From Enoplolaimus lenunculus (lineage: Eukaryota; Nematoda; Enoplea; Enoplida; Thoracostomopsidae): DNA of 64,000 nucleotides. Position 1 is the first letter of the stretch, and each line of letters starts with the position of its first letter. Made by a program: the position numbers and the translations under genes. A model generated the notes under the pieces. That model was not told the DNA's origin, did no database searches, and saw only the letters and a program-made list of their open reading frames with translations. Of this stretch, positions 1-11,504 are shown piece after piece. The stretch spans positions 1 through 64,000 of the forward strand of contig JASANG010002048.1 of NCBI GenBank assembly GCA_030248215.1, given 5' to 3'.

Positions 1-900
1 ACAACAAGGAAAACTTGAACCATAGGTTTTGTTTGGCAAACGGGAAAAGTGGAAAATTAAACCATATAGGTTTTTCCTGGTTTGTTAGGGCAAGTCTGAA
101 AGTAGAGATTGTATTTGGAAAACGGGAAAAATGGAAAATTTAAACGCCTGTGATTTTCTCTGGGTAGGTAGGGAAAACTTGAAACATATGTTTAGTTTGA
201 AAAATGGTAAAAGTGGAAAGTTTAAAATGTGTATAATTCAGGCACTTTTCTGTTTCCCCTCATAAATTGAAAAGTTTCCCCCAGCCACAATCTTTCACGT
301 ATATTAAGAAAATTGCGGGATCCCACTGCGATTTGAAGGAATATTAAGCAGGATGTTGAGATACCGCCCGCCCTTCCTCCACAATAAAAACTCCCCCGCC
401 ACAACCTTTCACGTTTATTTAGACAAATTGTGGGACCCTCCTCCGGCGATTTTAAATGATACTAAGCAGGATGAGCACTGAGCACCAAACTGTTCAGAAC
501 TATTTCAGTCATTTTAACGGTTTCCATAATAAAATGCTTAATGCAGGGGGCTCGGGTTGGCGTCCGCCCCCCGTTCTGCTTAATATCCCTTTAAATTGCA
601 GGGGTGTAGAAGGGCCAGCCCCCTGAGAACCATAAACCCAAAATTGGTGAAAATTTTCGCACTAGAAAAGCAAAACCTTTCATGTTACAAGTGAAAAAGT
701 TACCCTCATCTACGCTCCATATTTGCGTAGTTGGAACGAAAAAGCTACAAAATTGCCGGAATTCAAACGCCTGGATATTCTCAGGTGTCGTGGGTAAAAT
801 TTGAAGCGTAAAATTTGTTTGGAAAACGGAAAAGTGGAAAATTAAAACGCCTAAATTTTCATGGTTTGGTAGGGGAAGTTTGAAGCGTAGCCACTCCGGT
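1..900. repeat. Degenerate ~75-80 bp minisatellite, forward array
   Basis: The unit is approximately TTTGGAAAACGGGAAAAGTG, then GAAAATTTAAACGCC and TTTTC(T/C)TGGTTGGTAGGG with AAACTTGAAGCGTAGG. Clear copies lie at about 30-100, 110-185, 205-240 and 800-890. Between 240 and 800 other sequence interrupts the array, including two copies of a CCGCC/CACAAYCTTTCACG segment and an AAGCAGGATG segment that recurs near 2385-2400. No gene was seen. The same unit continues in opposite orientation after 960. Confidence 0.75.
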
Positions 901-928
901 TAGGAGCTCCGCTACTGTGGTACTTAGG

Positions 929-1598
929 AACAATCACAAGCATAATTTTGGCTGGGAAAAGTTAGGCGTTTAAATTTTCTACTCTTCCAATTTTCTAAAC
1001 AAATCTTACGCTACCGAATTTTGCTCCCTAACCATGGAAAACCTATACGTTTTAAGTACCTTCGCTTAAAATTTTCCACACCAACCAAGAGAAAATAAAA
1101 TCTACGTGTTTAAATTTTCCACTTTTCCCATTTTTCGAACAAAACCTACGCTTCAGATTTTTCTTATCTAACCACGGAAAACCTATACGTCTTAAATTTT
1201 TCATTTTTCCCGTTTTCCGAACCACCGAACCACACATCCCAATTTTCCAGCCAGACCACCAAATTGTTCCTTCCCTACCACACCCAGAGAAAACCAATAC
1301 GTTTCACTTTTCCACTTTTCTCGGTTTCTGAACCTGGACTACATCTCTAACTTTCCTTAATAACCAAAAGAAATCATATATCTAGGCATGAATTTTCCAC
1401 TTTTCCCATTTTCCGAAGCGAACCACACATCTCAATTTTTCAGCCAGGCCATCCCCAAACTGTAGCTTTCCAACCACTTTATTACTTTTCCTGGTTTCCG
1501 AACCTCGCCTTGACCTCTAACTTTCCCTACCGAATTAGCAAATATTCAGACATCTGAATTTTCAACTTTTCCCAGCCAAAATTATGCATGTGATTGTT
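929..1598. mobile_element. Foldback-like element: inverted minisatellite array with 35 bp terminal inverted repeats
   Basis: Ends are a 35 bp inverted repeat, 929-963 and 1564-1598, starting AACAATCACA and running through TTTTGGCTGGGAAAAGTT, with one mismatch. Inside are at least six reversed copies of the minisatellite unit seen at 1-900 (AAATTTTCCACTTTTCCC, AACC(A/C)ACGGAAAACCTATACG). No coding frame is credible here. Confidence 0.65.
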
Positions 1599-2628
1599 TA
1601 GCAAGCCTGCGAAACTCTTAGCCGTCATACAGAAGTGGCTTCGCTGCTCTTCCGATCATAAAGTTTTCCACCTTGGAAAATGGGAAGCCCTTCGCTATAT
1701 ATTGGCCCAATTTTTAAATGACATATATTGCATAAGCATGGGCACCATATATCCGCATATATGTATATGAAAAATATCCGGTTTCTGTATCCGAAAGAAA
1801 CGTGTATCCGAATATCCGTAATGCTATTGTGTAAATAATTTGTTGGAATATAATTTGAAATTCTGTATTCAAACCTGAGTTAAAATGTTGAACTAAATTC
1901 AACATTAATTCCATGATGATTTAAAATTTTGATTTCTTAAAACATGCTAAAATTAAAAAAAATCAATTTCGTTTGATATTTATCTGATTAATGACTTCGT
2001 ATATCTCATAATTAACCCAGTGAAAAAATTACATCGAATACGCATCGTCAAATACTGAATTTATTACCTTTGTAAGAAACAAAATCTGGTTATATACATA
2101 TGCCCAGTCGCGTCGCGACATTACATACTGAGCGCAATTTTAAATTTTGACGGCTGTTGAGTTAATAAGACGCCAAACCTAACTGAGTAGGATGCTAATT
2201 AGTGAAAGGCTAGTTTGCAAATATGACAATCTGTGAAGGGTAAATTTGAATTTATAACTGTCGAATTCAAAGCCCCGCGCTAAGCGATTTCTCATCATCC
2301 ACCAAAACAAATCAAAAGTACTTTATCAGCGACTCTAGCTGTCTGAATAATGTACAGCTTACCGTGGGGTTGGGGGTGACAACCCCATCCTGCTTAATGT
2401 TTTTCAAAATGCGGAAGGTTCAACGAAACCACAGTCTCCCCTCTGAGCAAGAAAAAGCACAAAATTGATTTAAAAAGTGTGGCTGTTGCAAAAAACGCTT
2501 CCTTCTACATTTGTGTCGTGAAAGGTGCGGTAAGAGCAAATTTTTCAACCAAAATTTGAACACCGATGCGGACGCCGGGCGGATGATAGCACAAACCCAT
2601 TCCATGGTGCACAAGGACTCAGTGAACG

Positions 2629-2847
2629 TGTAGGTTGTTTTGCTTGACTTGCGGCATGATACATAATTGATGGATAAAACTGGATCAAGGGCGAGTTGTT
2701 TTGCTTGACTTGCGGCATGATACATAATTGATGGATAAAACTGGATCAAGGGCGAAATGCAAGAAATCTGCATAAAGCTATTTTACCCTTGATCCAGTTT
2801 TATCCATCAATTATGTATCATGCCGCAAGTCAAGCAAAACAACCTAC
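2629..2847. repeat. Direct duplication plus inverted copy forming a hairpin
   Basis: A 61 bp sequence (GTTGTTTTGCTTGACTTGCG ... GGATCAAGGGCGA) occurs twice head to tail, at 2634-2694 and 2695-2755, with no visible difference. An almost perfect inverted copy lies at 2786-2847. The outer pair also shares TGTAGGTTGTTTT. The single strand could fold into a ~60 bp stem with either direct copy. Confidence 0.9.
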
Positions 2848-3539
2848 AAACGTAGTGTCAGCCGATCGTATGACAGATATTTCGTTGCCATTTAACCATC
2901 ATTCAGCTGCAATCAGCAACATTTAGAACAACAACAAAACAACAACAAAAACAACAACAACAACAAAAAAACAAACAATAAAGTAGGAGCGATATCAGAT
3001 ATCAATCCCACGAATGTGCAAGTCTGCTGTAATATGCGTCCGGAGTGGTTTAATGAATGGGTAGTTGAAAGCGGTAGTTCAGCCAAGCCGTCAAAAAGGC
3101 CATAATATACAACTCCCGGAAATGCAGTAAACAAATAAACAAACAACCAAGCAAACAAACAAACTGACAAACACACAAGCAAATAATTATACGGTCAAGT
3201 AAAAGTAATCAAGCAAGCAACAAGATTTGCATTTGTACATCGACCTGGTCGCACTTGTGTTAGTCTTGTGGACAACACAATGCGCACACTACAAAGGTCT
3301 GTGTACCAGAATAGCACAATTAAATTGTTTACACTCTAACGAAGTAAAGTAAACTGTAACGACTTTGTTTGAAACAAAAAGTTGTTCACTGTACAAACTT
3401 GCAAAAAAATCAAAGCACAAAACTGTGCGAAAACATGCGATCTGAATGCAGATTATTAGCAGACTTCCGGTTAAGCGTATTTCGAAGCCTAAACCTAAAC
3501 CCAATCAAACAAAAACTGAGTCACCACAACTTACGCGTA

Positions 3540-3976
3540 CTGTAGTAACCCGAATAAGAGGGGTGGCTGATATTTATTTGGCCTCTCCAGAGGGTAACCC
3601 CCTGTTATTCGGGTACGGACTGTTATTTATTTTCAACGCACTCTCCACCATATACCCTTCGTTACAGATATATCCGGCACTGCAACTGTCCGTTGAATTA
3701 GCCTTGCACCAAAAGCTTGAACGATAATGCAAGGTTATACTTTGGAATGTTACTTTCAAAACTGAAGTACGCTTTAAAGTTTCGAACACAACTTTATTTG
3801 GTCCTGAAGTCATTTATGCGCGACAATTAGGGATAATTGACGTTTATGAACTCTAATTTGGGTTAAGAGACGTTTATTCGCTTCACGGACGCGTACTAGG
3901 GATACGGTCTCCTATTGATTGGGACTCAAAATGGGGACCCCCTCTCATTATCCACCTCTTATTCGGGCCACTGCAG
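3540..3976. mobile_element. MITE with TA target duplication (Tc1/mariner-like)
   Basis: The left end is CTGTAGTAACCCGAATAAGA and the right end, reversed, is CTGCAGTGGCCCGAATAAGA. The element is flanked by TA on both sides (3538-3539 and 3977-3978). A second, more diverged copy is at about 36576-37001. There is no transposase frame. Confidence 0.75.
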
Positions 3977-4047
3977 TACTTTATTACAGTCCCGCGGAAT
4001 AACGGCGCGCCCTGTACATAATGTGCAAATATTTCATTAAAACGTAC

Positions 4048-7000
4048 ATCGCAAAATATCCTTTCAAGTAATGCATAACACTTTTGTAGTCATACGCCAG
4101 TTTGAGGTCTGTAATTTTTTTCAGATTCATTTTTTTAAAATTGTGTCTCGCTCTTTGTTTAACGTTGTCAATAAAAACTGTAACATAAGTATCGCGATCG
4201 GGTCGATTTTGCTCGTGCGGAAAGCCAATTCGATGCAGCATTTCGTGCAACACTTTGCCGACACGTCGTGCACAAAACGGCGACAATCGAACAGTGTTTT
4301 TAGTAATACTTGGATTGTAACCCACTGAAATTAGTTTAATTTCATGTAGGTAAAGATCAGGGGCGGAACGTTTGTCTACCAAACTGGAATAGAGTAAGCT
4401 TTAAGCTTTAGACTAATTTTTTTGCTTAACCTTAGGCTTAGGCAGGCTTAGGTATAGGCTCATTTTTACGCTTAGGCTTAGGCTTATGTATTAGCTTATA
4501 CTACCGTTACGGCCCTGTTCTATACATTGGTCAAAGTTTATATAGACGCACAAAAAATACTTAAATGAATAACAAATGGGTACCTACGTCAAAATGCTTG
4601 ATATTTTTTGAGCCTTTAATATCCGGTGAGCTGGCATTTGTTTAAAATTTTACGGTAGCTATCCAAAATTTAAAATACTTTCTACTTTAGGCATGTCAAA
4701 AATTGAAGGTTAATTTCAGCTCCAGAAAACATGCCCACGTTTGTAAATACAGTGGTCCCCTCGCAATTTACAAATCCTATTTCTGACCCCGTAGTGTAAA
4801 ATGTAGAACTTGATTTGCATTTATTGTTCATGCATTATACACAGAAACATCGTAGCGTTGACCGCTTCATTAGGTACCTCTCGGGTTCGACTCCTTGAGG
4901 TCTTGGGGTTTCAAAGTCATTTTTCAGTCACGAATAATAATTACGATGACAATTTTTTGAAAATTTATGCTAACTGTATTTTTCAGTACGAATCTCTGTT
5001 ACTGATGTTACGACATTTTACGGCAGCAGGTACCGTCCTCTATTGTCAACTGTTTATATACGTTCCCCGTATCCCTGACCTTTTTAGGGGCTGCTTGTTG
5101 TATTTAGCGTAAAGTTCAACATCAAATCCCTGGCTACAAGACTGGTTAAGTAACGAAAGAACGATTGCACATTTTTTGTGTTGGTGATTGAGAGAAGGAA
5201 AACAGGTCTATTAGTTTTATAATGCATCTGACTATAGAAAAGATAGGTAGTTTTTATTGAATAAATTCTAGGCAGTGTTTACATTTTGGTCATGTTATTT
5301 GACGTGGTAATTACCCAGCCTGAGCTATTGGATCATGAGGACAACAAAACCCTTACCGTATTACTTTTTTATTAGGTTTGGCACCACAGCGTTTAGTTTG
5401 TTGCAGTATATTTTCAATAAAGTGTGCAAACTTGGTGACATGGTGTCGACCGAACGGGCACAAATGAGTCCCTGGTCATAGGTAGTTGAGCCACACGCTT
5501 GGTACGGATTGAGCGAGATTGTCCCATGAAATGTTTTGCTCCTCGCTTAGTTATTTAACTGTTTAGCTTATAATGTTTCGTAGTTTATTCGTTAGTATTC
5601 CCCTTGAAGAACGGTGCCCGGCTCACCATCATGCTACCGGATAGGTCCACGGGGGTCCGTAAAAAACCCAGGGTAATTCAGTCAGAATGCTTGTATTAGG
5701 GGGAGCTATAAAATACATCCCGCTGGAAGATGTCGTTGTTTTAGGAACTCACATAGTGTAACTCAGTTTGCCAAGTGCAGACAAATAGTTAACGTGAGTC
5801 AACTCTGTCTTCGGTGCCCTCGTACCTGAGCTTATTAGAGTTTGCTCTGATTTTAATTAATGCATTGTGTAATATGTTCTCGTATCTGGACGCGAGATCT
5901 GTTCGGCTACGATGCGTTGATAAAACATAACAAATTTGCGAAAATCCACCTGAATGTTGATTAACCTTTGCTAATAAAATGACTTACAGCCTGAACTACA
6001 CGACCTTTTAGTTTTCACAAACAGAACATAATTTTTGTCTTTGGCTGTTTTTTCTCTAAACTTGATACATTTTGCGGCTTTTGTAAGTTCTTTAATCGCT
6101 CGACTGATCGCTTGACGTTCTTTGATGGTAAATTCTTTTCCAACCAAATAAGGAACGATTCGTTGAGGCCAACGATTATGTCTATTGCGTCTCACGTTGG
6201 CTTTTTCACCCTGAGGTCATAGATATTGTTGTTGATATATGTATATGGTCATAACTTTTATGCGAACCTAACTTAACTCAAACCTGTGCACATATACATT
6301 GTAAATTTTAATCAGTTAAATCAACCCAGACGAAAAGTTAGTTATTTTCTAAGTTAATAACAGTAAACTCTAACTCACTATGAATTGAGTGGATTGTCAC
6401 TCTGAGCAGAGTTGAATCCGGGGGAGCTGATTAGTAATAACTGTGGTAGCCTGGAACACGTTTTCTCCCTATTACAATAGCAGGTAAAACTTGTCTGCGC
6501 GTTAATCCGGTGTCAAATTCGAAAAATTTCAATTATCCGCTATCCTGATGTGACATATATGATATTCGGAATATTGTCCGTCAGTATACATATAACATGT
6601 TTGAAAATGTTTGCAAGGTTGTGGTAAACTAGCCTGAATGTTCTGCAGAATATCGAATGATACTCTATGTTAAAGTTTGAATTATTTGTACTTAGGAATA
6701 CATTTATGCAAAATTTCCGCTGGAAACACAAAAATAGAAGCTAATTCAGTATTCGAAATAACTTAAAGCTACATTGTCTGACTTTTCGTTAAATTATTCG
6801 TGCGCACAATTTACATTGTCTTGCATAATCTCACGTGATATTCCGTAGTATTTAAGAATATCATAACAAACGTGTGTAAAACTCAGCGAATATTGGATTT
6901 TAAAGTTCGAAGTTGTTATTAAGGTTGAATTTCAGTTCAAAGTTGATCTGTCGCAAAAGTAATTTTTGGCAAAATGTTCGCGCATAGTTTTCACAAACAC

Positions 7001-8156
7001 GAAGTATTTTTTATATTGACTCCGTTCTTATTTCGCTCAATCAATTCATAATCACTGTTAATTCAGAAAAAATACCAAAAGTGACTAATTCGTTCCCTGA
7101 TTTGGTTTTATAATCAACTGACTGAAATTTATAGTGAACGCCACAGATTTATAATTTCAACCAAGCCTTTTAGTAGATTCATAGAGTTTAGAAGTTCTTG
7201 TTTTAAATCCACTGCGCAACTTGTGAGAAAAACACGGCGAAAAGTAGCTGAAGTGGTGTACGCCATGCGGTCTACGAGTACCTTCCGAAGTATTGTACCG
7301 CGCTGTACAAAGTCGGTAACAGTTAGCCCTTCGAATATAATATCTCCTTCTAACAACGCCGCGTCTTCATCTGGATTGTCCTCGAAAGGAGCTTCAAACG
7401 CTGAATCGACCACAGGCACCCAAGCAGCGCCTTGAAAATCACATTTGTTCAGAGGAACTTCATCTGGTAGGTCTTTTCTCGTTGCGTTTGCCTGAAAAAT
7501 TTATATCAAAATGTTCAACTTTGTCAGGAAAAGTTTCACAAAAAAAACTAAAAATGTCTCGCTAATTTATGATTGTTGCAAAAGTTCAACAGAGCAAAAT
7601 TAATAAAGTTTGGTTAAAATTTGTAGACAACTCATTCTGTGTAGACTGACCGCTAATCGTACAGTGCGCTATGAAATCAACAAATAAATCACTACTGTGG
7701 ATTAATAAAGGGTGATTAAGATTGTCACAGGTGTAAAACGCTTCCGATATTTGACCAATAAAAGCTACCTCAAGACTCGAGCTGGACCTGGAATCCTACC
7801 ATTAGCACTGATGGACGTACCGTTTTCCGCGGTATTGCAATTGAATATGGTCAATTTTTTACTATTTTTTGAATATGGGGTCATAAAGCTTATGGATACG
7901 CATTCCCTGTGTGTGATGACCTTGAGCTGGCTATTCCCCAAAACGCGGTCGTATTTCCCCTCCCCAGCTTAAAAGTTCTGTCTGAAACTTAGAATTGACG
8001 TCAAATCATCACGTAAAGTATGATTTGAAATTTTTTACTGGATAATCTTTAAAATGTCTGACTACTAGCTATAATCAAGCTTAATCTTACCGAAACAATA
8101 AGATGCATGCACAGAACAGCAGCGGCGACAATACTGTAATGATGATATCGATTCAT
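4048..8156 (-). CDS. Astacin-family (M12A) secreted metalloprotease, four exons, 3' incomplete
   Basis: Exons in coding order: 8156-8091, 7491-7282, 6210-5988, 4324-4048. Junctions are GT-AG and phases agree (66, 210, 223, 277 nt). Exon 1 gives a signal peptide, MNRYHHYSIVAAAVLCMHLI. Exon 2 is the propeptide with LLEGDIIFEG, the FxGD-like segment whose aspartate caps the zinc in astacins. Exon 3 starts the mature protease (RNRHNRWPQRIVPYLV), typical of an astacin N-terminus. Exon 4 holds the zinc site HEMLHRIGFPHEQNRPDRD (His193, Glu194, His197, His203) and the Met-turn YDYKSVMHY (Met250, Tyr252). The exon 4 donor is GTACGT. The remaining ~60-70 residues of the catalytic domain (usually IGQR...LS..D...IN..Y.C) were not found between 1 and 4047. 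The gene therefore either continues past the window or has lost its end. The substrate cannot be inferred. Confidence 0.85.
4345..4532. mobile_element. GGCTTA-iteron MITE copy
   Basis: Starts with AGATCAGGGGCGGAACGT, contains AAGCTTTAGACTAATTTTTT and repeated TTAGGCTTAGG, and ends TTACGGCCCTGTTCTATACA. Other copies: about 9480-9660, 17935-18040, 21335-21460 (inverted), 31885-31990, 41990-42165, 44025-44190, 57525-57600, 62009-62186. In the 62009 copy the ends are inverted repeats, GTGTATAGAACAGGGCCG versus CGGCCCTGTTCAATACAT. The left end of this copy abuts the acceptor of astacin exon 4 (4324). Confidence 0.7.
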
Positions 8157-8194
8157 TATATTACATTTAAGAATGCTGCTGCTATATATCAAAT

Positions 8195-8470
8195 TATTAC
8201 CGGAAGTCTGCCTCCGGCTCCGGCAGAAACAAAATCGAGCTCCGGCTCCGGTACAATTTTTTTCCGGAGGTTCTGGCAATTTCGGCAGCAAAATTTTGCA
8301 AAGCTTTGCAAAATCAACCAATTTGCGATATTTGCTAAAATTAACAAATAAACATCATTTTAACTACCTATTGTGCCAACCTCTGGCTTCACTACCGGCT
8401 CCGCCTCCTGCAATCTTTCTTAACCTCCGGCTCCGGCTCTGGTATTTTTCACCTCCGGTTGCACCCTGAA
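8195..8470. mobile_element. CCGGCTCCGG-rich MITE copy overlapping the astacin 5' flank
   Basis: The left part repeats CTCCGGCTCCGGCAG and the right part repeats CCTCCGGCTCCGG, ending CACCTCCGGTTGCACCCTG. The left boundary is not sharp. It starts about 40 bp upstream (in gene sense) of the astacin start codon at 8156, so it may form part of the promoter or 5' UTR. Confidence 0.6.
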
Positions 8471-11178
8471 TGCAGTGTGCCTACCGATGTTGTTCAACAT
8501 TGGTTTGTTGCCTGTTCTCACGAATAAAAAATCCGTTACGGGGCCAATGTATAAAACACTTCCCTTTATATAAGGACACCCATGAAGGTACTGCTTTATA
8601 CCAAGAGGGGTGCATGGGAAAACCCGTGATGGTTTACTCACAATCGGTTTTACAACCATTGCGAGCTTGTCGATCGACTCGTGTACCCGCTGTTTTTAAA
8701 CGCATACGGCAAGAATTTTACCGGTATCTCGTAGCGGTAAGTACTTATGCTCTAGCTTTACCCCCAGCAATACTACCGATACGGTCCTCAAAGTAACCTG
8801 ATTGTTATAGTGAAAGTTTGACATTTTTTTGTCTAAATATAAATGCTAAAACTTTGATATTGACAGACGAGAGCAATAACAATGTGACGTCACCGAATTA
8901 AATACAACAATACACGTTTGGGATCGTACAAAATTTCGAAGCTCAACGCACGATTTGTTTACTGAATTCGAGGAAATGAAAGTAATATGATAAAAGAAAA
9001 CAAAATAAGATAAAATTCAAAAATGTCATTTTACAAAGTATAACCTCGTTTAAAATTTTTCTGCGAGATCAAGCGCAGTGAGCGAGAAATGTTTTTGTTG
9101 ATCATCGTAGGTTATTATCAAATTTTAAAAATGTGTAAAGTTTTGTTCGTTCAATATTATCGTACTGTACAGTCCTACGTTAAAACAATAGTTAATTTCT
9201 GCGAATCAAAACGTATTTTCTATTTTAGAACATTCTCTTTTATTTTCAGAATGGTCCCTAGTTCCAATAGTGCTGTAAAATTTAACATTTGCCAACTCAA
9301 CGCTGTAAATTTCAGGGAGTTGATTTTAACTCAAAATGAGCTGAACTCACCGTGAGAGGCGTGAGCTCTGTATTAATTCCTTTAGAACTCAGATTTCCGA
9401 TTTGATCGTATTCGTTCTGAGTTAGTTTAATAAACTAGCCCAGAAAAAATAAGATCAGTCAGTTAATATTTGCTGTTATGGCCCATGTACAGAACAGATC
9501 CGGATTGTCTTCCGGTGGGGCTGTAATAGAGTCAGTTTAAGCTTTAGACTAACTTTTTTGGTTTGGTTTAGGATTAGGCTTAGGCTTAGGAATAGGTTCA
9601 TCCTTTCGCTTAAGGCTTCGGCTTAAGCATAGGCTTAGGAATATGCTTATACTCTTGTAAAGGAGTTATTATCAGGGTGTAAACGGATAGTAAAAATAAC
9701 GGAAACGGAAATGGATAGTGATCAAATTAACGGAAACGGAAAACAAATATTTATGTAAATAAATTTCAACGATGTTTTCTTTTCGGCCAACGCAAAAGAA
9801 ACGTGCAAATGTTCACCGGGCTTTGTAAAATTTTAAACAAAAAAACAGCAGATGCATTGAAAGTTTTAAGATTTTGAATGAATTTCATAATTTATATTTC
9901 ATTCTGAACAATTGCAGCATATTTGTAATGATAAATTGCCAGATATGAACGTGATTTAGAACTAATTTTATAACGGAAACGAACACCGATTTTTACCGGA
10001 CACGAACATCCGGTTACACCCTGGTCATGATCGAGTCTTGATGTTACCAACTGTGCTTTTGGTATCTTTTGTCATGTGATAAATAATGCGATAAGTTTTT
10101 GTACTTATCCATATAAAACTTACTAATTGTATCAAGAGCGGATAATGCTGTTTATAACAAGAGTGTGCAACTGAGTACGTTCTGTGTATAAAAGAATGTG
10201 CCCAGCGCGTGTTGCGTTTATGGCCGACTTCCTCTTATTTACAGGAGGATCAAATTTGCGTAATAGGCTAAAATAAAAAAATGCGGCACTTATTAAATGT
10301 TTTCGCTTGTATTCTTGAGCAAATCATGCATTTCACAAATGTATACGTATTGAGTGTGCCAAGCACCCCCCAAATCAGGTGGGAAGATGTGGCTAAAATG
10401 CAACGCGCGGGGGTACCTTTTATGCCATGAACTAGCAGCACGTCAGTTGCACACTTTTCTGCAAGATGAACATCATCCACTCTTGACTGTGCCAACAATG
10501 GATGATTGCTCTCAGGGAAGAGTAAAACTTTTTTGTTTTTGCATTGCACTAAAAGTTCCAGTGCGTCGTTTAATCGTTTGATCAAAAATTGCACAAAATT
10601 AATGCTGCCCCCAACATCAGTGAGGTACGCCGTAAACGCAACGCGCGTTGTGTACATTTTTTGGAATGTATTCAATTTTGCTATGCACATTTGAAAATAT
10701 ACATTGTTTGCTACTGCAATGCTATCCTGCGTAGTCCTGGACCATACCGTCCCGCTCGGAACTCTATGGAAACGAACGGGAATTGCCGCATGGCGCCGTG
10801 CCAAAACATGTAAATGAACAGATTTTGTTGACATGCAGAGCCGTCCGATGAGGAACAACGACCTAGTACCAGTTAGCGATAAGTCTCAGAGGGAAACAGT
10901 TTCATTTTGTTGGATAATTTTTGGCCTCTAAGGAAAAATTTGAACGTTGCTTGCAGATCATGTGAAATCGTTGTTGGCAGATTTTACAAATTAAAAACCC
11001 CAAGAATTTTCAAGAATCTACAGGCCAGCGAAGCGGTTGCGTTAATGTTATATAAATTTCAATCAAATCGGTGATTGTCGCACACAATTTCATACTACTA
11101 TCTTCAGTAGATATGCTCTTTAAAAAGCTACGAAACTAACTGCCAAAAGGTGTTGTACACATTTGAGAATATGGGCAT
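8471..11178. other. Intergenic, between the astacin 5' end and the DAGLA 3' end (head-to-tail, both minus)
   Basis: Holds a GGCTTA MITE (about 9480-9660) running directly into a GGAAACG hAT MITE (9673-10023), then a CAAGAGTG-family MITE (about 10138-10488). An AACTCA-rich piece lies at 9290-9440. No gene was recognised. The last ~100 bp before 11179 would be the DAGLA 3' UTR. Confidence 0.6.
9673..10023. mobile_element. hAT-like MITE with GGAAACG iterons
   Basis: Starts CAGGGTGTAAACGGATA and ends ATCCGGTTACACCCTG; these are inverted repeats. Both flanks inside the ends carry repeated AACGGAAACGGAAA. Related copies: 18484-18888 (DAGLA intron 13) and 39637-40036. The CAGGG terminus is typical of hAT elements. 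Confidence 0.75.
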
Positions 11179-11504
11179 TTATCTTGATTTCTTCGTCCTT
11201 TGATTGCGTTTGGGCAGATTTTGTTGTTGCTCGCTTTGTTCGCTCACTTCTGGGATAGTACTTATCGTCCGAGTGAGCAGAAATTCATCGCTGAGTTTTC
11301 TTTGATTTCCGCTTCCGGATCCTGCTGTCCCACTTGTTCCTGGTTTTGTTGCAACTCCGGCTCCAGGTGAATTTGTTTGTTGCCAGTCAACATAAAAACT
11401 ACCACTGGTTGTTGCGTTTGAATTTGTCGCATCACTCAGATGCTCTTCGCTCGATAGAGCTTCAAAATCAGCAGTTGTGTTTTGTGCTGTTGCCCCTCCT
11501 AAAC
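11179..11504 (-). CDS. DAGLA: DAGLA terminal coding exon 20
   Basis: After acceptor TTTCAG at 11505-11506 there is an open frame of 108 codons ending in TAA, with no internal ATG start. It reads [16 protein letters not shown] at the start and ends NQRTKKSR. The phase (two bases first) fits a GTTAGT donor in exon 19 after position 12189, three codons before that exon's own stop at 12184-12186. GTTAGT donors are used elsewhere in this gene (exons 5 and 17). The protein is low-complexity, as expected for a DAGLA tail. If this intron is retained, translation ends at 12184 instead and gives 1052 residues. Confidence 0.7.

Larger units (their letters stand above)
1601..4047. other. 3' side of the astacin gene, no exon found
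   Basis: Apart from the hairpin at 2629-2847, the (AAC)n run at 2927-2968 and the MITE at 3540-3976, nothing coding is supported. I looked on the minus strand for the missing astacin end (IGQR, LS..D, IN..Y.C) and did not find it. Confidence 0.6.

Noticed and set aside
2420-2773. 117-codon minus frame
   Set aside because: Its sequence is mainly the 61 bp duplicated hairpin repeat; internal peptide repetition is a by-product.
3574-3813. Cys-containing minus frame considered as a possible astacin C-terminal exon
   Set aside because: It lies wholly within the 3540-3976 MITE and lacks astacin motifs.
10268-10858. 196-codon minus-strand frame
   Set aside because: It runs across a dispersed MITE (copies at 14499 and 40342) and shows no domain; open by chance.
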